Numbered from the stretch's first letter, positions 48,501 through 63,390 are shown. The stretch: 64,000 bases of DNA from Planoprotostelium fungivorum (GCA_003024175.1 MDYQ01000207.1:1-64000); one strand, 5' to 3'. Notes: generated by a model from the sequence alone, not told the origin. Translations and numbers: made by a program.

Positions 48501-51500
48501 AGGAGCACGCATACATGAGAGCGAAGAAATATTACGAAGAACAAGATCTCTATGAAGAAATGAAACGATTCCGTCTGACGAAAGAACAATCCGAGCGTTG
48601 GTTACGTCTCATCGAGGGTGGGTCACGTGCATCTACAACGACTCACCGAAATCTCAGTGAAAAATCGGCACATGCAGCTGTACAACTTTGGAAAAGTCGA
48701 GGAAAAGTCGAAGGTCAACACAGATCGTCATCGAGCGAGATCAGATGTGCCTCTCATCAAGGACACACTGCCTGACGTCACCATCACTTTCTCTCCCAAG
48801 ACTCAGAAGACAAACTTGAAGCAGCAGACAATCAAGATGGCCGTGGAGGAGGAAGACAAGTTGAGGGAGAAAATGAGAGAGGCGAGTTGTAGATGGAAGG
48901 TTCTGAGAAAATTCTGACGGTTGTACAGCAGGCGAGCCATTCGACGAAGGAACAGGAGGATTTGGGAGAGGAACTGCCCACGCTGTGAGTCTCAAATATT
49001 CGTGCCACCCGACTCACCACCCCCTCAGTGACAATGATACGGTCACGGTCGAACTCATGAAGATGGAACGTTTCAAGAAATTTTTGGCGGCAACGAAACG
49101 ATTGAGCTATCGTCTTTTAGATCTGGCGATCTACAGCATGGAGGGTGTGGTCAAGTACAAGAAAGAGACCGGTGAGTTTTGGCGGGAAAATTTTGGCGGG
49201 AAATCTGATATCGACAGAATGGTCTCACCTATCTAGAAAAGCCAGGTTCTTCAATATCTTCGCCGCCGTAGTGCAGCAGCAATCAAAGAAGGTGGCCTTC
49301 CTCTTCTTCTTCGTCAATCACCTGGTGTATGCCAGTGAGTATCGTCCATCTACATCGTTGTAGATGAACTGTATCAGGTGTCATCTCTATGTTCTATCCA
49401 GTGGTTGCATTCGGATATGCGATGGTATTGCAGGGCACTCGACCCACGAAGGTGAAATCTCGTCGAAATCCCACCACGTATCGTTGTAGATTGACACTCT
49501 CAGCGATTCTGGAACATGATTTTAATCTATTCGACACTGACGATGGTGTTCAAATTTGTCTACTATACCTTCAGCGATCCCATCACAAAGGACGTACAGA
49601 GTCCAGTGAGTCGTCGAAATTTCCCCCAATTTTCTCCCATTCTTCTCCTTCTTCTCTTCCACTTTTCTCGTATTTTTCTCACACTTTTCTCAGAGAGTTC
49701 GAGCCTACATCGGTCTCTCCAGTGACAACTCCTTCATCCATGACGTCATCTTAGATCTCCTCATCTTCCTCGCCGTTCTGTGGCACAGAAATGTCATGCG
49801 TGTCAACGTAAGTTGAAATTCCTCACACGTTTTATTCTTCTTATCTTTTCTTTTCATGTTCGACAGGGTCTGTGGGACTATGCTTCAAAGGAACAAGATC
49901 GAGAGCAGAAGAAGATGAGAGAATCAAACGCAGCTTCACGATCGTCTTACGCTTCCCTGCCGGGAGGGTCACCCCTCGTCGGACGAAACAACGTCGACAA
50001 TCTGTCGACTTCGAGGAATAGCTTGAGGGAGTCTGGTAATCGGTCGTTGAGAGAATCTGGAAAGAAAGAAGAAGAGAGAGCTTCTGCTTCTATCGCGAAA
50101 CATTTGAGAATCACATTCAGCACAGAGCCGGTCGATCTACCTGCAGACGATGACGAAGATACGGTGAGTTTTCATCGAGTTTCCATCGAAATTTGGCACG
50201 TCTTACAGTCTGCCAGCTGTTACCGCAACATTCGGATGAGAATTCGGATGAGTACGATTACTCGGAAGATTACGTCGACGATGTCGAGCCCGGATGTTGC
50301 TCCAACTTGTGGTCTAAAATGCAAGAGAAGATCGTCGCAGCGTGGGACATCGTCAAGGCACAATATTTCGAGTTTGTAGATCAATCAAAGAAACCAGGGC
50401 AAGATTACTACAATATGACACTCTTCATACGTAAGTGTGACGTCATATTACGTCACGATGACATCGTACCATGTATTGAGACATGTGGATGACCTCATGC
50501 AGAGCTCATCCTATTTGTCTATCTCGTTTTTTTCCAGAACAATTTGACCAGCACGCCCACCAGCCGCATCACCACGGTAACCCACTCGAATCGAACGAAG
50601 TCTCACTGAAATCTCCAGGTCATCTCGAACAGCTCCCTCCCCGGAGCCTACCTCTTAGTTCTCATCCTTCAATTCACCATCATCGTTGTAGATCGAATCA
50701 TCTACTTATACCGATCGACCCACGCCAAACTCATCTTCCTCTACATCAACATCATCATCGTTCACGTTCTGCTCTTCTTAGTCAAGCCTTTCGCTGGCAC
50801 TGGGGAGCCCGATGATAGCTACAATTACAAATTGAACGTCATATTGTATGTCATGGAGGGTATCTACTTGTCACTGTGTGCACTTCAGGTGAGAGGAAGA
50901 GTGATGGTGATGACTGACGCGTTGTAGATCGCCGCGGGATTTCCACACAATACTCACGATCGATTCATCACACGCACTGCCGACATGAAACACGAATATG
51001 CATGTGAGATGACCGTCTACACGTTTGTAGATTGACGTTATGACAGTCTTGATCTATCGAGCGCTTCCATTCGTCTTCGAATTGAAAACTCTCTTGGACT
51101 ACATCTTTGTAGATACGACGCTACACTTCAGAAATTTCCTCAAATTGGAAGATTTCTACAGCGAATTATTCTCGGTCAAAGTGGGTCGATCGATCTGGGT
51201 CACGTGATCACAGTCACGTGACCCACCTCCTCGTGACGTCATAATAGACATCTTATCGATGACAGTGCGAGGCCGTAGCCAGGGAGAGAGAGAACAGACG
51301 CATCGGTCAGAAGCAACCGTGGCACGTCAAATTAGTCGAAGGCATCATCATGTTTGTCGGTCTAGTCGCCCTCGTTTGGTTTCCCCTTCTCATCCTCTCT
51401 TCGTGGGCTCCCAACACTCCTTACTACTCCAACACGTCCATGGTACAGGTGAGATCACATCGAATGTGTTTCTCTACTCATCTACAACGTTGTAGATCGG

Positions 51501-52674
51501 GTTCAATACGGAATATCTGTGGTCGGGGCAGACGACGAATCACGTGGACAGTGAAGCGGCTGTGGAAGATCTGAGGGCGATGAATGTGTCGACGTTGTTG
51601 GATTCAGATTCGAGGCAGTTGATACAGAGATTCTGGTTCGATGCTACGTCGGACACGCCGTGGCAACCTGTCAACGATGGAGCCACGTGAGTCCCTCATC
51701 GATCACGCGATGAACGATCTTCGTCACATCACATCATCGACGATCGTCATCATGTCATCATCACGTTCACATCGCATACCATCAGCCTACATCGAACGAT
51801 CGTCATCATGTCATCATCACCTTCACATCACATCATCATCATCATCACACATCAACCACATCGTAACAACATCCACAGTAGCAACATCACCTCTCTCCGC
51901 ACTACCATCACCATGGCCAGAGACGGAAAATTAACCGCCTTCCCCATCATCACTTCCTCCTGGGACTACCGCTTAGATAACGTCACCATCAATCGATTCA
52001 ATCAGATCATCCAAAATGGCTACGGCAGAGTTGCAGTCAACGTCGTGAAGAAGTGGGTCAGCGTTCCAACCAACGGCCAGATCACGTGAGTCGTCGACGC
52101 AGAAATTTCTCGGAAGAGTTTGACCCCGCGCAGGGATGCGGAGAATCCACCGGCGGAGCTGTTGAACGCGACGATATACCTGACGCTGCAATCGCGAACG
52201 GTCTCGGTAAATAACGTGACGACCGGCCTGCGGTACTGGACCCTCACCGATGGAGCCGATTCCACGACGGGTATCAAGGTGGGCGTCTACAACGAGCCAC
52301 GTCTGACGCGTACAGATCTTCTCGTTCTGCACGCGAGTTCCCATCGGATTTTCCGCCGCCCTGGCTTCGAACGGGCTGGTTGGACTGTATCTGGGAATCG
52401 TGCTCTCGATCGGACGTTTCTTGCGTCTGTGGGTGTCTGCCGCCATATCTAGAATCTGGCTGGATGACATGCCAACCGTGGACAAGCTCATGACCATGTG
52501 TGAGGTGAGAGAGACAACATAGAGGGACAGAGAGGAGATGTTGAGATGGGACAGGACATTTTCATCGCGAGGCAGTACAACGATCTGTTGTTAGAGGAGC
52601 ATCTTTACAACGAGTTGATACAGTTGTTGAGAGATCCGATACGAATCATCGATATCACGAAGAAGGAGAGTTGA
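42507..52674 (+). CDS. PIEZO: PIEZO mechanosensitive ion channel
   Basis: A very large membrane protein spread over dozens of short exons, about 2,500 residues by estimate. Hydrophobic helices recur from the first exon (MKETLSFLLRVVYPSILFAA) through the whole gene, arranged as PIEZO blade repeats: LVVRNDYLGLIFLLFVIIQD, FFNIFAAVVQQQSKKVAFLF and others. The C-terminal third has the anchor and outer-helix region (RQKQPWHVKLVEGIIMFVGL, VWFPLLILSSWAPN), the extracellular cap (NVSTLLDSDSRQLIQRFWFD, WVSVPTNGQIT) and the pore-end inner helix followed by the conserved cytosolic tail (EEHLYNELIQLLRDPIRIID). The protein forms trimeric cation channels opened by membrane tension. ATG 42507 opens directly into the first membrane helix. 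Introns are unusually rich in the TTGTAGAT and GAAATTTC elements described in the findings. Confidence 0.92.
51197..51224. repeat. Inverted repeat within a PIEZO intron
   Basis: GGGTCACGTG and CACGTGACCC are perfect inverted arms around an 8-bp loop; the flanking T and A extend the arms to 11 bp. The arms contain the E-box-like CACGTG. It lies wholly in an intron (about 51181-51266). Confidence 0.6.
51480..51497. repeat. Perfect 18-bp palindrome ATCTACAACGTTGTAGAT at an intron end
   Basis: Best example of the recurring intron element. Here the intron's AG lies inside the palindrome (TTGTAG|ATC). Half copies occur in many other introns on both strands, for example at 4877, 15694, 27215, 28499, 34833, 38554, 46295 and 48441. 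A second near-full copy at 28848-28863 lies in mid-intron, away from the splice site. Confidence 0.7.
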
Positions 52675-52970
52675 AGAGTTAGACGTTGTGAATAAATTCA
52701 AGCGGATGACAAACTATTTGGGAATCCACACTTGACAACATGAGATGAGAGGTATAGTTGGTGATGTAGGTGCGATACAGAATGTTGTGCTGACAATGCT
52801 GTTAAGTGTCCACCACTTTAATCATAGCATTGAACCACAAGGCCACAAAAGGAGACGAGAATAAATAGAATTAAATCAAATGGGTGTCATCGGGTTTCGG
52901 AGACAAAGAGATCGGCGATCGAGTCACAGCATCACCCCCCTCTACTCCATCACCTAAAGATACACCGACC

Positions 52971-53484
52971 ATGCCCAGAGGCTGCCCTTGGAATGGTCTA
53001 CAAGACATGATGATGTATTATCACAATCATTTTCGAAGCAACACCGAGAAATTGTACAAGTACGCAGATAGAATCGATGAAATAGGTTGGAGGTCTTATC
53101 TCAACACGGCTCGAACTCTGGATCATCACCTCCACATGCATCATAGTATAGAAGAGCAGCACATTTTTCCCATTCTGGCTAGAAAGATGCCGAAGTTTGC
53201 CAAGGATCACATCGATGAGCACAAGCATATGAACGAGAGTCTATCACAGATGCGACAGTACGTAGAGCAGGGTTACACAGACAACAGCAATTACCACCCA
53301 GAAGAGATGAAGAAGCGACTGGACGCTTTAAAGACAGCTCTCTTTGATCATCTTTCCGCAGAGGTAATGATTTGATCCATCGGTCGAAGACTAACATCAT
53401 CTTCAGGAGAAGAGTTTGGGAGAAGAAGAGATGAAGAAGTATTGGACAGAAGAAGAAATGGAGGAGTTAGTTCAGGCCTTCTGA
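52971..53484 (+). CDS. Hemerythrin-like (HHE) domain protein
   Basis: A single four-helix HHE domain: MMMYYHNHFRSNTEKLYKYA, LDHHLHMHHSIEEQHIFPIL (HxxxE-type ligands), HIDEHKHMNESLSQMRQYVE, ALKTALFDHLSAEEKSLGEE, YWTEEEMEELVQAF at the end. Bound di-iron would serve in oxygen or iron handling, or redox sensing. There is one intron near 53364-53406. The first in-frame ATG is at 52971 (MPRGCPWNGLQD); the frame is open a further 87 bp upstream but only from a GTG. The 296 bp after PIEZO show no other gene; an AATAAA-like signal lies near 52690 and 52860. Confidence 0.85.
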
Positions 53485-53521
53485 GCAATTATTTTCGATT
53501 GTACAACCAAAGTAAAACTCG

Positions 53522-53650
53522 TTACAATTCCGTTTTATATTCGATGCTGAAACTCTCGATGTACTTCTTTCCACAGCTGACGCAGCCGCAAGCGTAACCT
53601 CGAGTCGATCTGACTAGCGGACAGGTCCGCAGTAGTGAAGCTGTTGTCAT
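53522..53650 (-). CDS. Possible 42-residue Cys-rich mitochondrial miniprotein
   Basis: A single-exon minus-strand frame: MTTASLLRTCPLVRSTRGYA, then CGCVSCGKKYIESFSIEYKT and a TAA. The leader is basic and Ser/Thr/Arg-rich, as in mitochondrial presequences, and is followed by CxCxxC, a possible metal or redox motif. It is too short for homology by eye and may be chance. It faces the hemerythrin gene tail to tail. Confidence 0.3.
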   Translation of the reverse strand: MTTASLLRTCPLVRSTRGYACGCVSCGKKYIESFSIEYKTEL

Positions 53651-54455
53651 CTTGTGTCTCTTGTGCTACACTCTCTTCTCGGTGTACGTAGCGGAGCAAG
53701 TGTCCTGGATAGCGGCGCTCCACAGGCAGTGCTTAGTGTCTCTACAACGTTCGCTCTCTACTCGGCGGTCAGCTTCGCATTAACGCAGCAAAGAGCGCCA
53801 CCGCTGCTGTGAGCTTCACTCTGTCTGCAGGATCTCTCTTCGATCAGAAGTCAGCAGTGATACATCTCTGCCAATGGCCGGCTGATGTGTAGTCATCAGA
53901 CGCCGGCAATGGTCCATAGGCGGGTCGTGACCATCAGGAATGGGTATTTGCGAGGCTCGAGGATAGGATACTTAAATACTCATAACACTAATCATCGCAC
54001 ACATCACATCACAAATCACTCACTGAGGGAGAAAGATGTATCCGAGCAGGATTCCAACAACAAGACGAAGGAGACACATCAATTAAGGTAATCGCTGATG
54101 TGATTTGTAATGTGATGCGACGTGTTGCATGCTACAGAATTAATAAACGTAACGCATCATACCTGAAATGAGTATTCGTGTGTGAGTATCATCCAAAATG
54201 AGTGAGTATTGGATGAAATGCGATACTCAAAACCCATTCCTGGACCACTCGATCCATTCCACACCGCTACGGAATATTCTACTATCCATCTGCAATACCG
54301 TATCGTCTAATAGAAGCCGTGACCGATCTCGCAGAGTATTAATAGAGAACGATCCGGTTTTAGGCCACAGATTTAAGCGCTTCCATTGTCTCAGATCCAC
54401 ACGATACTGGTGGAAAAGATCCCACCACAACGACCATTTTTTCTTTTGCCTCATT
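53651..54455. other. Gap upstream of the secreted-protein gene
   Basis: No gene seen. A bipartite hairpin lies at about 54183-54229: GAGTATC and ATCCAA are matched by TTGGAT and GATACTC across a short spacer that repeats GAGTA. A minus-strand frame at 53535-53723 is the shadow of the miniprotein frame. Confidence 0.3.
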
Positions 54456-56217
54456 ATGAGACAACACGGCCTCCTCTTGTGCATCCTCCTGGGTCTCAGC
54501 GTCACCCATGCGACTATCATGTCCTGGCGGAATACCTACGGCTGCTATGCCGACGGAGGAGGTAATATTGCCTTCAACACCTCCTACTGCTGGGACTCTG
54601 GTGTGGTGTGTATTCGATGCAACAGACTTGTTCCTGACACGACCCAGGTTCCTTCTGCTGGCGACACTGCCATCATCTCTCTGGGTACGAATTCTTATGG
54701 AATTGAGATCTTCACAAACATCTCCCTCTCTCAGCTGATCATCAACGGCTCTGTGGTCACCATCTCCGCCAGCGGAACGAACGTAAGAGTGTCTCTCAAG
54801 ACTGTCCATCGCTGACACGCTCCTCTAGATCACTTCCATAACCCTGGTCAACGGGGCTCAACTCGCTTATGACACAGATTCTTCTGCTTCCTCCTCCATC
54901 TCGCTGTCTGGTGGCTCTGATCTCACCCCGTTGAAGAACAGTTTGTCAGTCCGTCAGCTCACCTTCTCAGACGCATCCCTCACCATCGCTATGCACGACA
55001 CGTTCGACCTCTACTGTCGTTCTGTGGGCGTCCAGAACGGTGGTATGAACGTATATTCATCGACAAAGGAGCTGACACATCTCACGTGGCATTTGTGAGT
55101 ATCATTCGTCATCTTGACATCATCTGTTGACATCATGACAGTGACAGTATGTATATCAACGGCAACATCGTGGATAGCGCCTCAATCTCTCACTCCTACC
55201 AGCCCATATCTTCATCTGCCATCTTCGCCATGTCCAATTCTTCCACTTCGCCTCTGACTCTGTGGAACACGGGTTCGAGCATCACCTTCAATTCCACCAA
55301 CGTTACCGTACAGTCTCCCGTGACTTGGCTGGCGAATTCCATCACTTTTTCACCCAACAGTACCCTGACGCTGAATTCTACCTCTTCCAATCTCGCCTCG
55401 ATCGACGCCTCTTCAGCATACGTCACCTTGTCTTCTGTCAGCGTCAATGTGGCAGACATAAATCCTTACTATCAGAGTGAGCGTAGAGGTGTACCGTCGA
55501 GACTGAGAGGCAACAGATCGACGGCTTCTCATCCAAGCGAGCGATCTCCGCTCGACGCAGCCGATCAAAGTCTCCCAGAACACCTCGATTCCTCAAAAGT
55601 GTCAGGGTCCATCCAATATCGACGGTGTGTTCGTTTCCTCTCCTTCGCTTCCTCTCATCTCACGGATGCTCAGTTCAAAACCAGCAGAAGATGGTCTTAT
55701 CTATCGACGCCTACGTTCCCTCTCCGGTCACAGATCTTGAATTCATTTCAAGAGGGCAAAGAAACTACTATTATAATTTCCGTCGTGTGGCTGATCCATG
55801 CGTAAGCGTTGCCAATTTTGTGAGAAAACTCTTTCCTTTCTCCGATTGATGTTGCGACAGGAAACTTACTATTTTTACAATGATAACGGTACCTTTCAGA
55901 GCGACGTCTTGGTTAAATATATGCCAACTGCTGGTCGTGCTGTAAGAATTACGGTGCCGTGACTTCACTCATTCCATTGCAGGGGCCATTCGAGATCCGT
56001 ATACCTGTACTATTGGGTGAACATAATTACTGGCTGAACTACACCTATGTCACCAAGGATGGTCGATCGTATAATGCGAAGAGCAACACCGTAAGTTTCG
56101 ATTGCAATGGCTCGAATGCAGGTGAGATAACAATCGTCTTTCTCAGACGCTGAATCGAGTGCAGTGGTTAGCGTGGGTGTCCTCTTGATTGTCTTTGCAA
56201 TTTTCCTCGTATCTTGA
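54456..56217 (+). CDS. Secreted or surface-anchored protein, Asn/Ser/Thr-rich beta domain
   Basis: A signal peptide (MRQHGLLLCILLGLSVTHA) is followed by WRNTYGCYADGGGNIAFNTS and a long stretch of short beta-strand units with many N-x-S/T sites: IEIFTNISLSQLIINGSVVT, SITFNSTNVTVQSPVTWLAN, TLTLNSTSSNLASIDASSAY. The regular hydrophobic/Ser/Thr alternation resembles a parallel beta-helix. Later exons include PFEIRIPVLLGEHNYWLNYT and YVTKDGRSYNAKSNTVSFDC. If a very short intron (25 nt near 56121-56145) is removed, the C-terminus becomes SSAVVSVGVLLIVFAIFLVS, a membrane anchor or GPI-type signal; otherwise the protein ends at 56152. No enzyme family recognised. Likely a glycosylated cell-surface protein. 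Confidence 0.65.
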
Positions 56218-56301
56218 TCGTGTTTGCAATAAACAATCCACAAACGCATCGTCGCTGCTCTTCATACATCTCATCGATCATGTCTCGGAGGGTCAGATCG
56301 A

Positions 56302-56616
56302 TCACGTCGGAGCCTCTCCTCTTCTCATCTCGATATTCGTGAAAACATCCTCAGCAACGTATCCAAACTCGTCGCCACAAACTTGAAATTATTCCCGCCA
56401 CTCCATCAGCATCAGCATCGCCATCACACTGTCGATCGTCAACCAATTATCTCGATATAAAGTTGTAAGGTGGCTGAGGGAAGTCCACTGAGGTCAACTT
56501 CACCGGCAGGTATCTACAAGGCAATAAAATAAGATAAAATTTCGGAATATCGATCATTCTCTCGTCCGACGGACGATAAATCTTGACGTTTTCGACGTCG
56601 CATCACTGGCGATCAT
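56302..56616 (-). CDS. Possible 64-residue minus-strand gene
   Basis: Three short exons keep phase: MIASDATSKTSRFI (ATG 56616), IPAGEVDLSGLPSATLQLYI, then VCGDEFGYVAEDVFTNIEMR and RRGEAPT with a TGA at 56302-56304. Introns of about 60 nt have GT/AG ends, the first ending CCTTGTAG. The composition is protein-like, but I do not recognise a family and each exon is short, so it could be chance. Confidence 0.3.
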
Positions 56617-56827
56617 CACTGACGAGTCTGACGATTTCCAGAAGAATACATCTTTTTTTATACTTTATTTATTCTACTTCTTAGCGCTATTTCCATTCGT
56701 TTGCATCATTGTTTCGACGTTACAGTTTTTCTCAGAATCAACGAAAGTCGACTGAAACATCACAATTCGTGGAGAAAACGTGTAAAGCAGACTCACGGGT
56801 TCCAAAAGGTCCCGAATGACAAAAGAG

Positions 56828-56923
56828 CTCCCCGACCGGGAATTGAACCCGGGTCCCAAGCGATCTGTACGCCATAGAGCGTAGCTTGACAGGCTTGTAT
56901 ACTCACCACTATACTATCGAGGA
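56828..56923 (-). tRNA. tRNA-Asp (GTC) with an anticodon-loop intron
   Basis: The minus strand reads TCCTCGATAGTATAGTGGTG at the 5' end and ...GACCCGGGTTCAATTCCCGG then TCGGGGAG at the 3' end. Acceptor arms pair (one G-T wobble), the A box and B box (GGTTCAATTCC) are standard, and the anticodon stem CAAGC/GCTTG encloses CTGTCA with anticodon GTC. About 24 nt after position 37 are extra and do not fit the loop, so they are a tRNA intron removed by tRNA endonuclease. A TTTT terminator for RNA polymerase III follows 6 nt after the 3' end. No CCA is encoded. Confidence 0.95.
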
Positions 56924-57619
56924 GTGATGTAGTGTCGGCTCGGATGCGGTATTGAAACCTATACTACTGATCGTAACTAGTCACCCCTTCTGTAAAACAG
57001 TTCTATGTGACCTGATATGAATTAGATGAGAAGTGAAGATGGTTCTGGACCCACTTGGTGAGATGAGGGGAGGAATGAGATGTGGAGGTGGTGTCATTCG
57101 GTTCAGGTGTCTAAAAGGGAGTATTGGTGCGTTCGGTGTAAGTTTGAATCGGTTGCAGGTCTGAGTTCGTCAGTATATGCGAGATCTCTTGCGCGGACTG
57201 ATTACATGATGTGAAGTATGAGAGGCGGTTTGGGATTAAGATTATGAAGGATTATGCAAGGCGGTCAGATGTATGCATTATGAAATCCATCGTGGAGATC
57301 CATTCACGGCTTGAAAAGGTAGTCAAGAGGGTCTACTCTCGAACACTATTGTTCTCTCAGGCGAAGGGGTATCAGGATCCATTGTGAGAGGCCTACCAAA
57401 AGAGAACGAGAGAAGTAGATTGCAGCTAACATATGGACGTCTCGATCGGATACCACAGAAAGACTGAGAAGATGTTCTTCCTGTCGCTTCGTTTTTGAAT
57501 TTCGAAAGCGGTGATCCTTTTATCCTCTACAATGGTCATCGAAGGCACGCGAAGAACTTTGAAACGAGAGATTGCAGTCATTTCGATGCCAGCGGATGTT
57601 TATTCGACCTCCATCATCA
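56924..57619. other. Gap with split coding-like frames
   Basis: Two adjacent plus-strand frames read like protein but do not join: one ends in REYWCVRCKFESVAGLSSSV (a possible zinc-knuckle CVRC), and another at about 57209-57387 reads YERRFGIKIMKDYARRSDVC, IMKSIVEIHSRLEKVVKRVY. No splice sites place them in one frame. This is a possible decayed gene, not called as a CDS. Confidence 0.3.
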
Positions 57620-60756
<3,137 letters not shown>

Positions 60757-61107
60757 TCGTATCGTAGCGTGTTGTGATTGTGTCTGCGTGCGTGGACTGA
60801 CTGGTATTGTCTGCATTATGTAGTTGTGTTCGCCAGAACCGATGGTGGAAGCTCGATGATAATTCCGAATTTCTATTGAGAAAGCGCATCCACACGAGAT
60901 TTAACAGCGACACACTTCATCCTAAACTTCCCCGAGGGAGTCCATCAGTACACTGACAGTCTGGATGAATAGAGTCACGCGATGTAGAGGATGAAACGTT
61001 CCGAACACCTTCCATATCATCGCATGAGAGATACTTTTGGGTGGAACGATGGAAAGCACGATGGTGATATTGATGTTCCAAGATGATGAACGAAGCATGT
61101 ACACTCT

Positions 61108-63088
61108 TTATATAGTCTGGGGCATAACCGTTGTAGACAGTGGCTCCTCCTTATCCCCCAATTTTCTCAAGTGTAGGTAGGCATCTGTCCCATGTCCTGA
61201 TGATGACGTCATCACTACGTTGTCCGTCTTCTCTCACCTTCCATGGACATCAGTTGTAAATCACCACCAAAGTACCTGGCGTACAGCCTAGAGATTGGCA
61301 ATCCAACACCTGTTCATTGTCACACATATGAATGGGACGATAACAATAAAATAGAATAAAATGAAACAGAGTCAAACGTGAATACGATATGAAAACAATA
61401 AAATGAAATAAATTACCTAGACCGGCCATAGGTGTTTCCATTCCAAAGTCAGGACCGTCTATCGATACGTCTGCGTCAAAGTCTGCAGTGGTGTACAGGT
61501 AAGACCAAATCTTCTCGTAGTTGGATCGGCTGATGCCACCTCCCTCGTCTGAGATCTTGATGGCGACGTCCTCTCCTTGGGCCTGTCGTCACAGTCAGTG
61601 AATAGAAGTCATGTGTCGTGATGTGTGATGATGAGGTGCTCGATGTGACGGCTTTGTGATGATGTGGTTGATGAGGTGACGTGATCGTCGTGATGATGTT
61701 GTGATGATGCATTTGTTCGATGAAGATGATCGTGATCGACCTGATCGGAGATGATGATCTGAACCGGAGGCAGAGTGTCCTTGTCCTTGTGCTTCTCAAC
61801 CACGGCACGCGTGGAATTTTTCAATAGCTCGAACAAGATATAATACAAGTGCGATGGAACGTATGGAAAGGCCAATTTTGATCCTCCCACAATCTGCGAT
61901 ACGTCAACGGAATTCGAATGAAATTTCACGTAGAATCGATTCAACTTTAAATCACAAAATACGGTGAAATTTCGATGAGATGTCCCTCACCTCCACCTCA
62001 GGTGATATACCGTGTTGTCTCTCGCACATAAATCTGGCATCTACAATTGCATGGTGCGCTACCTATCTATCATCAATGACCAACGATTATATCATCATCT
62101 ACAACGCACATCCACCGGTGACGTCGTCTTGGCGATTAAACCCTAAATCCAGTCAGAGACTCGAAATTTCCCTCGTTTCTCCACTCACCACGTGATTGTT
62201 CACGTTGGCGCCTTCTTTCTGTATCTCCAAGTGTTGACCGATCAACATCCGAATGCCGATTCGGCTCATGAAAAAAGAGTCTAAGAACTGATGGATCTCG
62301 ACCATGTCGGTGAGATCGATCTCGTCGGTGTTATCAAAATAATGTTTCGACATCTCTGCTTTTAGTTCTCTCACGCCTGGAGAGGTGATGAGTTGATCGA
62401 TCGCATCATGTGAAATCAGATCGCGAGATGGAGGGAGATCATCACCTTTGGCCATCAGGATGAGTGTGGGAGCGTGTCTCTGGTAGATCTCTTCCAAGAC
62501 CTTCGTGAACCTCTCTTCATCTTCTTCACTTCTAATCTTTGGGAAATCGTGAAGGAGTTCGAACGAGCTGACGTACCATTGTCTAACTTTTCTGACCTAG
62601 AGTGATTTGTAAGAGAGAGCGAAAAGAGGAGGACACGATGATGATGAGGCGGAGAGATAAGAGGACGGAACATGGGCTCACAGATGGCATCAGACACATG
62701 CCGTATGGAAGTTTGTCTAATTTGACAACCTGTGTGGGATAAGTTGGGAGGAGGATGACCGTGTCGGTTGAATGGTGAAATCATACAACGGTGATGGACG
62801 TGAATCCAAACCTGAACTGCCAGACGTGTTGGAAGCTCCTGATGTAACCACGCTGCGTTCTGTTGCTTTCTCTGAGGTGAGATAGCTAATCGAGTCAGTC
62901 TCTTATTCGATTTCAAGTGCATCACCTGCTAGGTCTTTCAACGTCACTCCTCTCTGTGGCCTCTTCGCCCACTTATAAATCGTCTCTAACATTGCCTTGC
63001 TGGTATATGTTCGTTTGGGCAGAGCCATCGGTCGACATGGTGTGAATGGTATCGTTGGATGGTGTCGAAAGAGTTGTCTGGATATCAT
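61108..63088 (-). CDS. Mitochondrial PDK/BCKDK-type protein kinase
   Basis: GHKL-fold kinase that phosphorylates and switches off a mitochondrial 2-oxoacid dehydrogenase (pyruvate or branched-chain type). ATG 63088 gives a leader [20 protein letters not shown]. Then the helical bundle: [56 protein letters not shown]. The ATP lid region has [15 protein letters not shown] (N-box), [20 protein letters not shown] (G1), [20 protein letters not shown] and [11 protein letters not shown] (G2/G3). The Leu-x-Gly-Gly-Asp-Leu segment and HGTD are family hallmarks. The C-terminus is short (ends VMPQTI), without the long PDK tail that forms the DW motif, which leans slightly to BCKDK. Introns near 61411, 61583-61735, 61892-62000 and others vary from 40 to 150 nt. 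Confidence 0.88.
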
Positions 63089-63390
63089 GCTGTTTCAAAT
63101 TTGTTGGATGTAGAAAAGTGGTGGGCTGCAAGTTCCCCCGAAATCGAAATTACGTATGATCTACAAATGATTGGCCCACATCTTTGTGGAATCGTCTACG
63201 CTTCATCCTCAAACATAGTGAGGCCTCACTCCTCTAAACAGGACACATTGAGATGTATCATCTCATTCGGATCCAAAGACAAGAAGAGGCGGTGATTGTG
63301 TCCCAGGATTACGTACGAAATTTCGTGTGAATATTGAAACGTCTACAATAAGCTAAATACGGCCTGCAAGGCATCCAACGGAAGCTGCAA

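Noticed and set aside
56010-56249. Minus-strand frame (RLWIVYCKHDQDTRKIAKTI)
   Set aside because: Antisense to the C-terminal exon of the secreted protein, with no start or partner exon.
63059-63295. Plus-strand 78-codon frame in the PDK/ZC2HC divergent region
   Set aside because: Its start is antisense to the presequence of the PDK-like gene, with no recognisable domain; left as unassigned.
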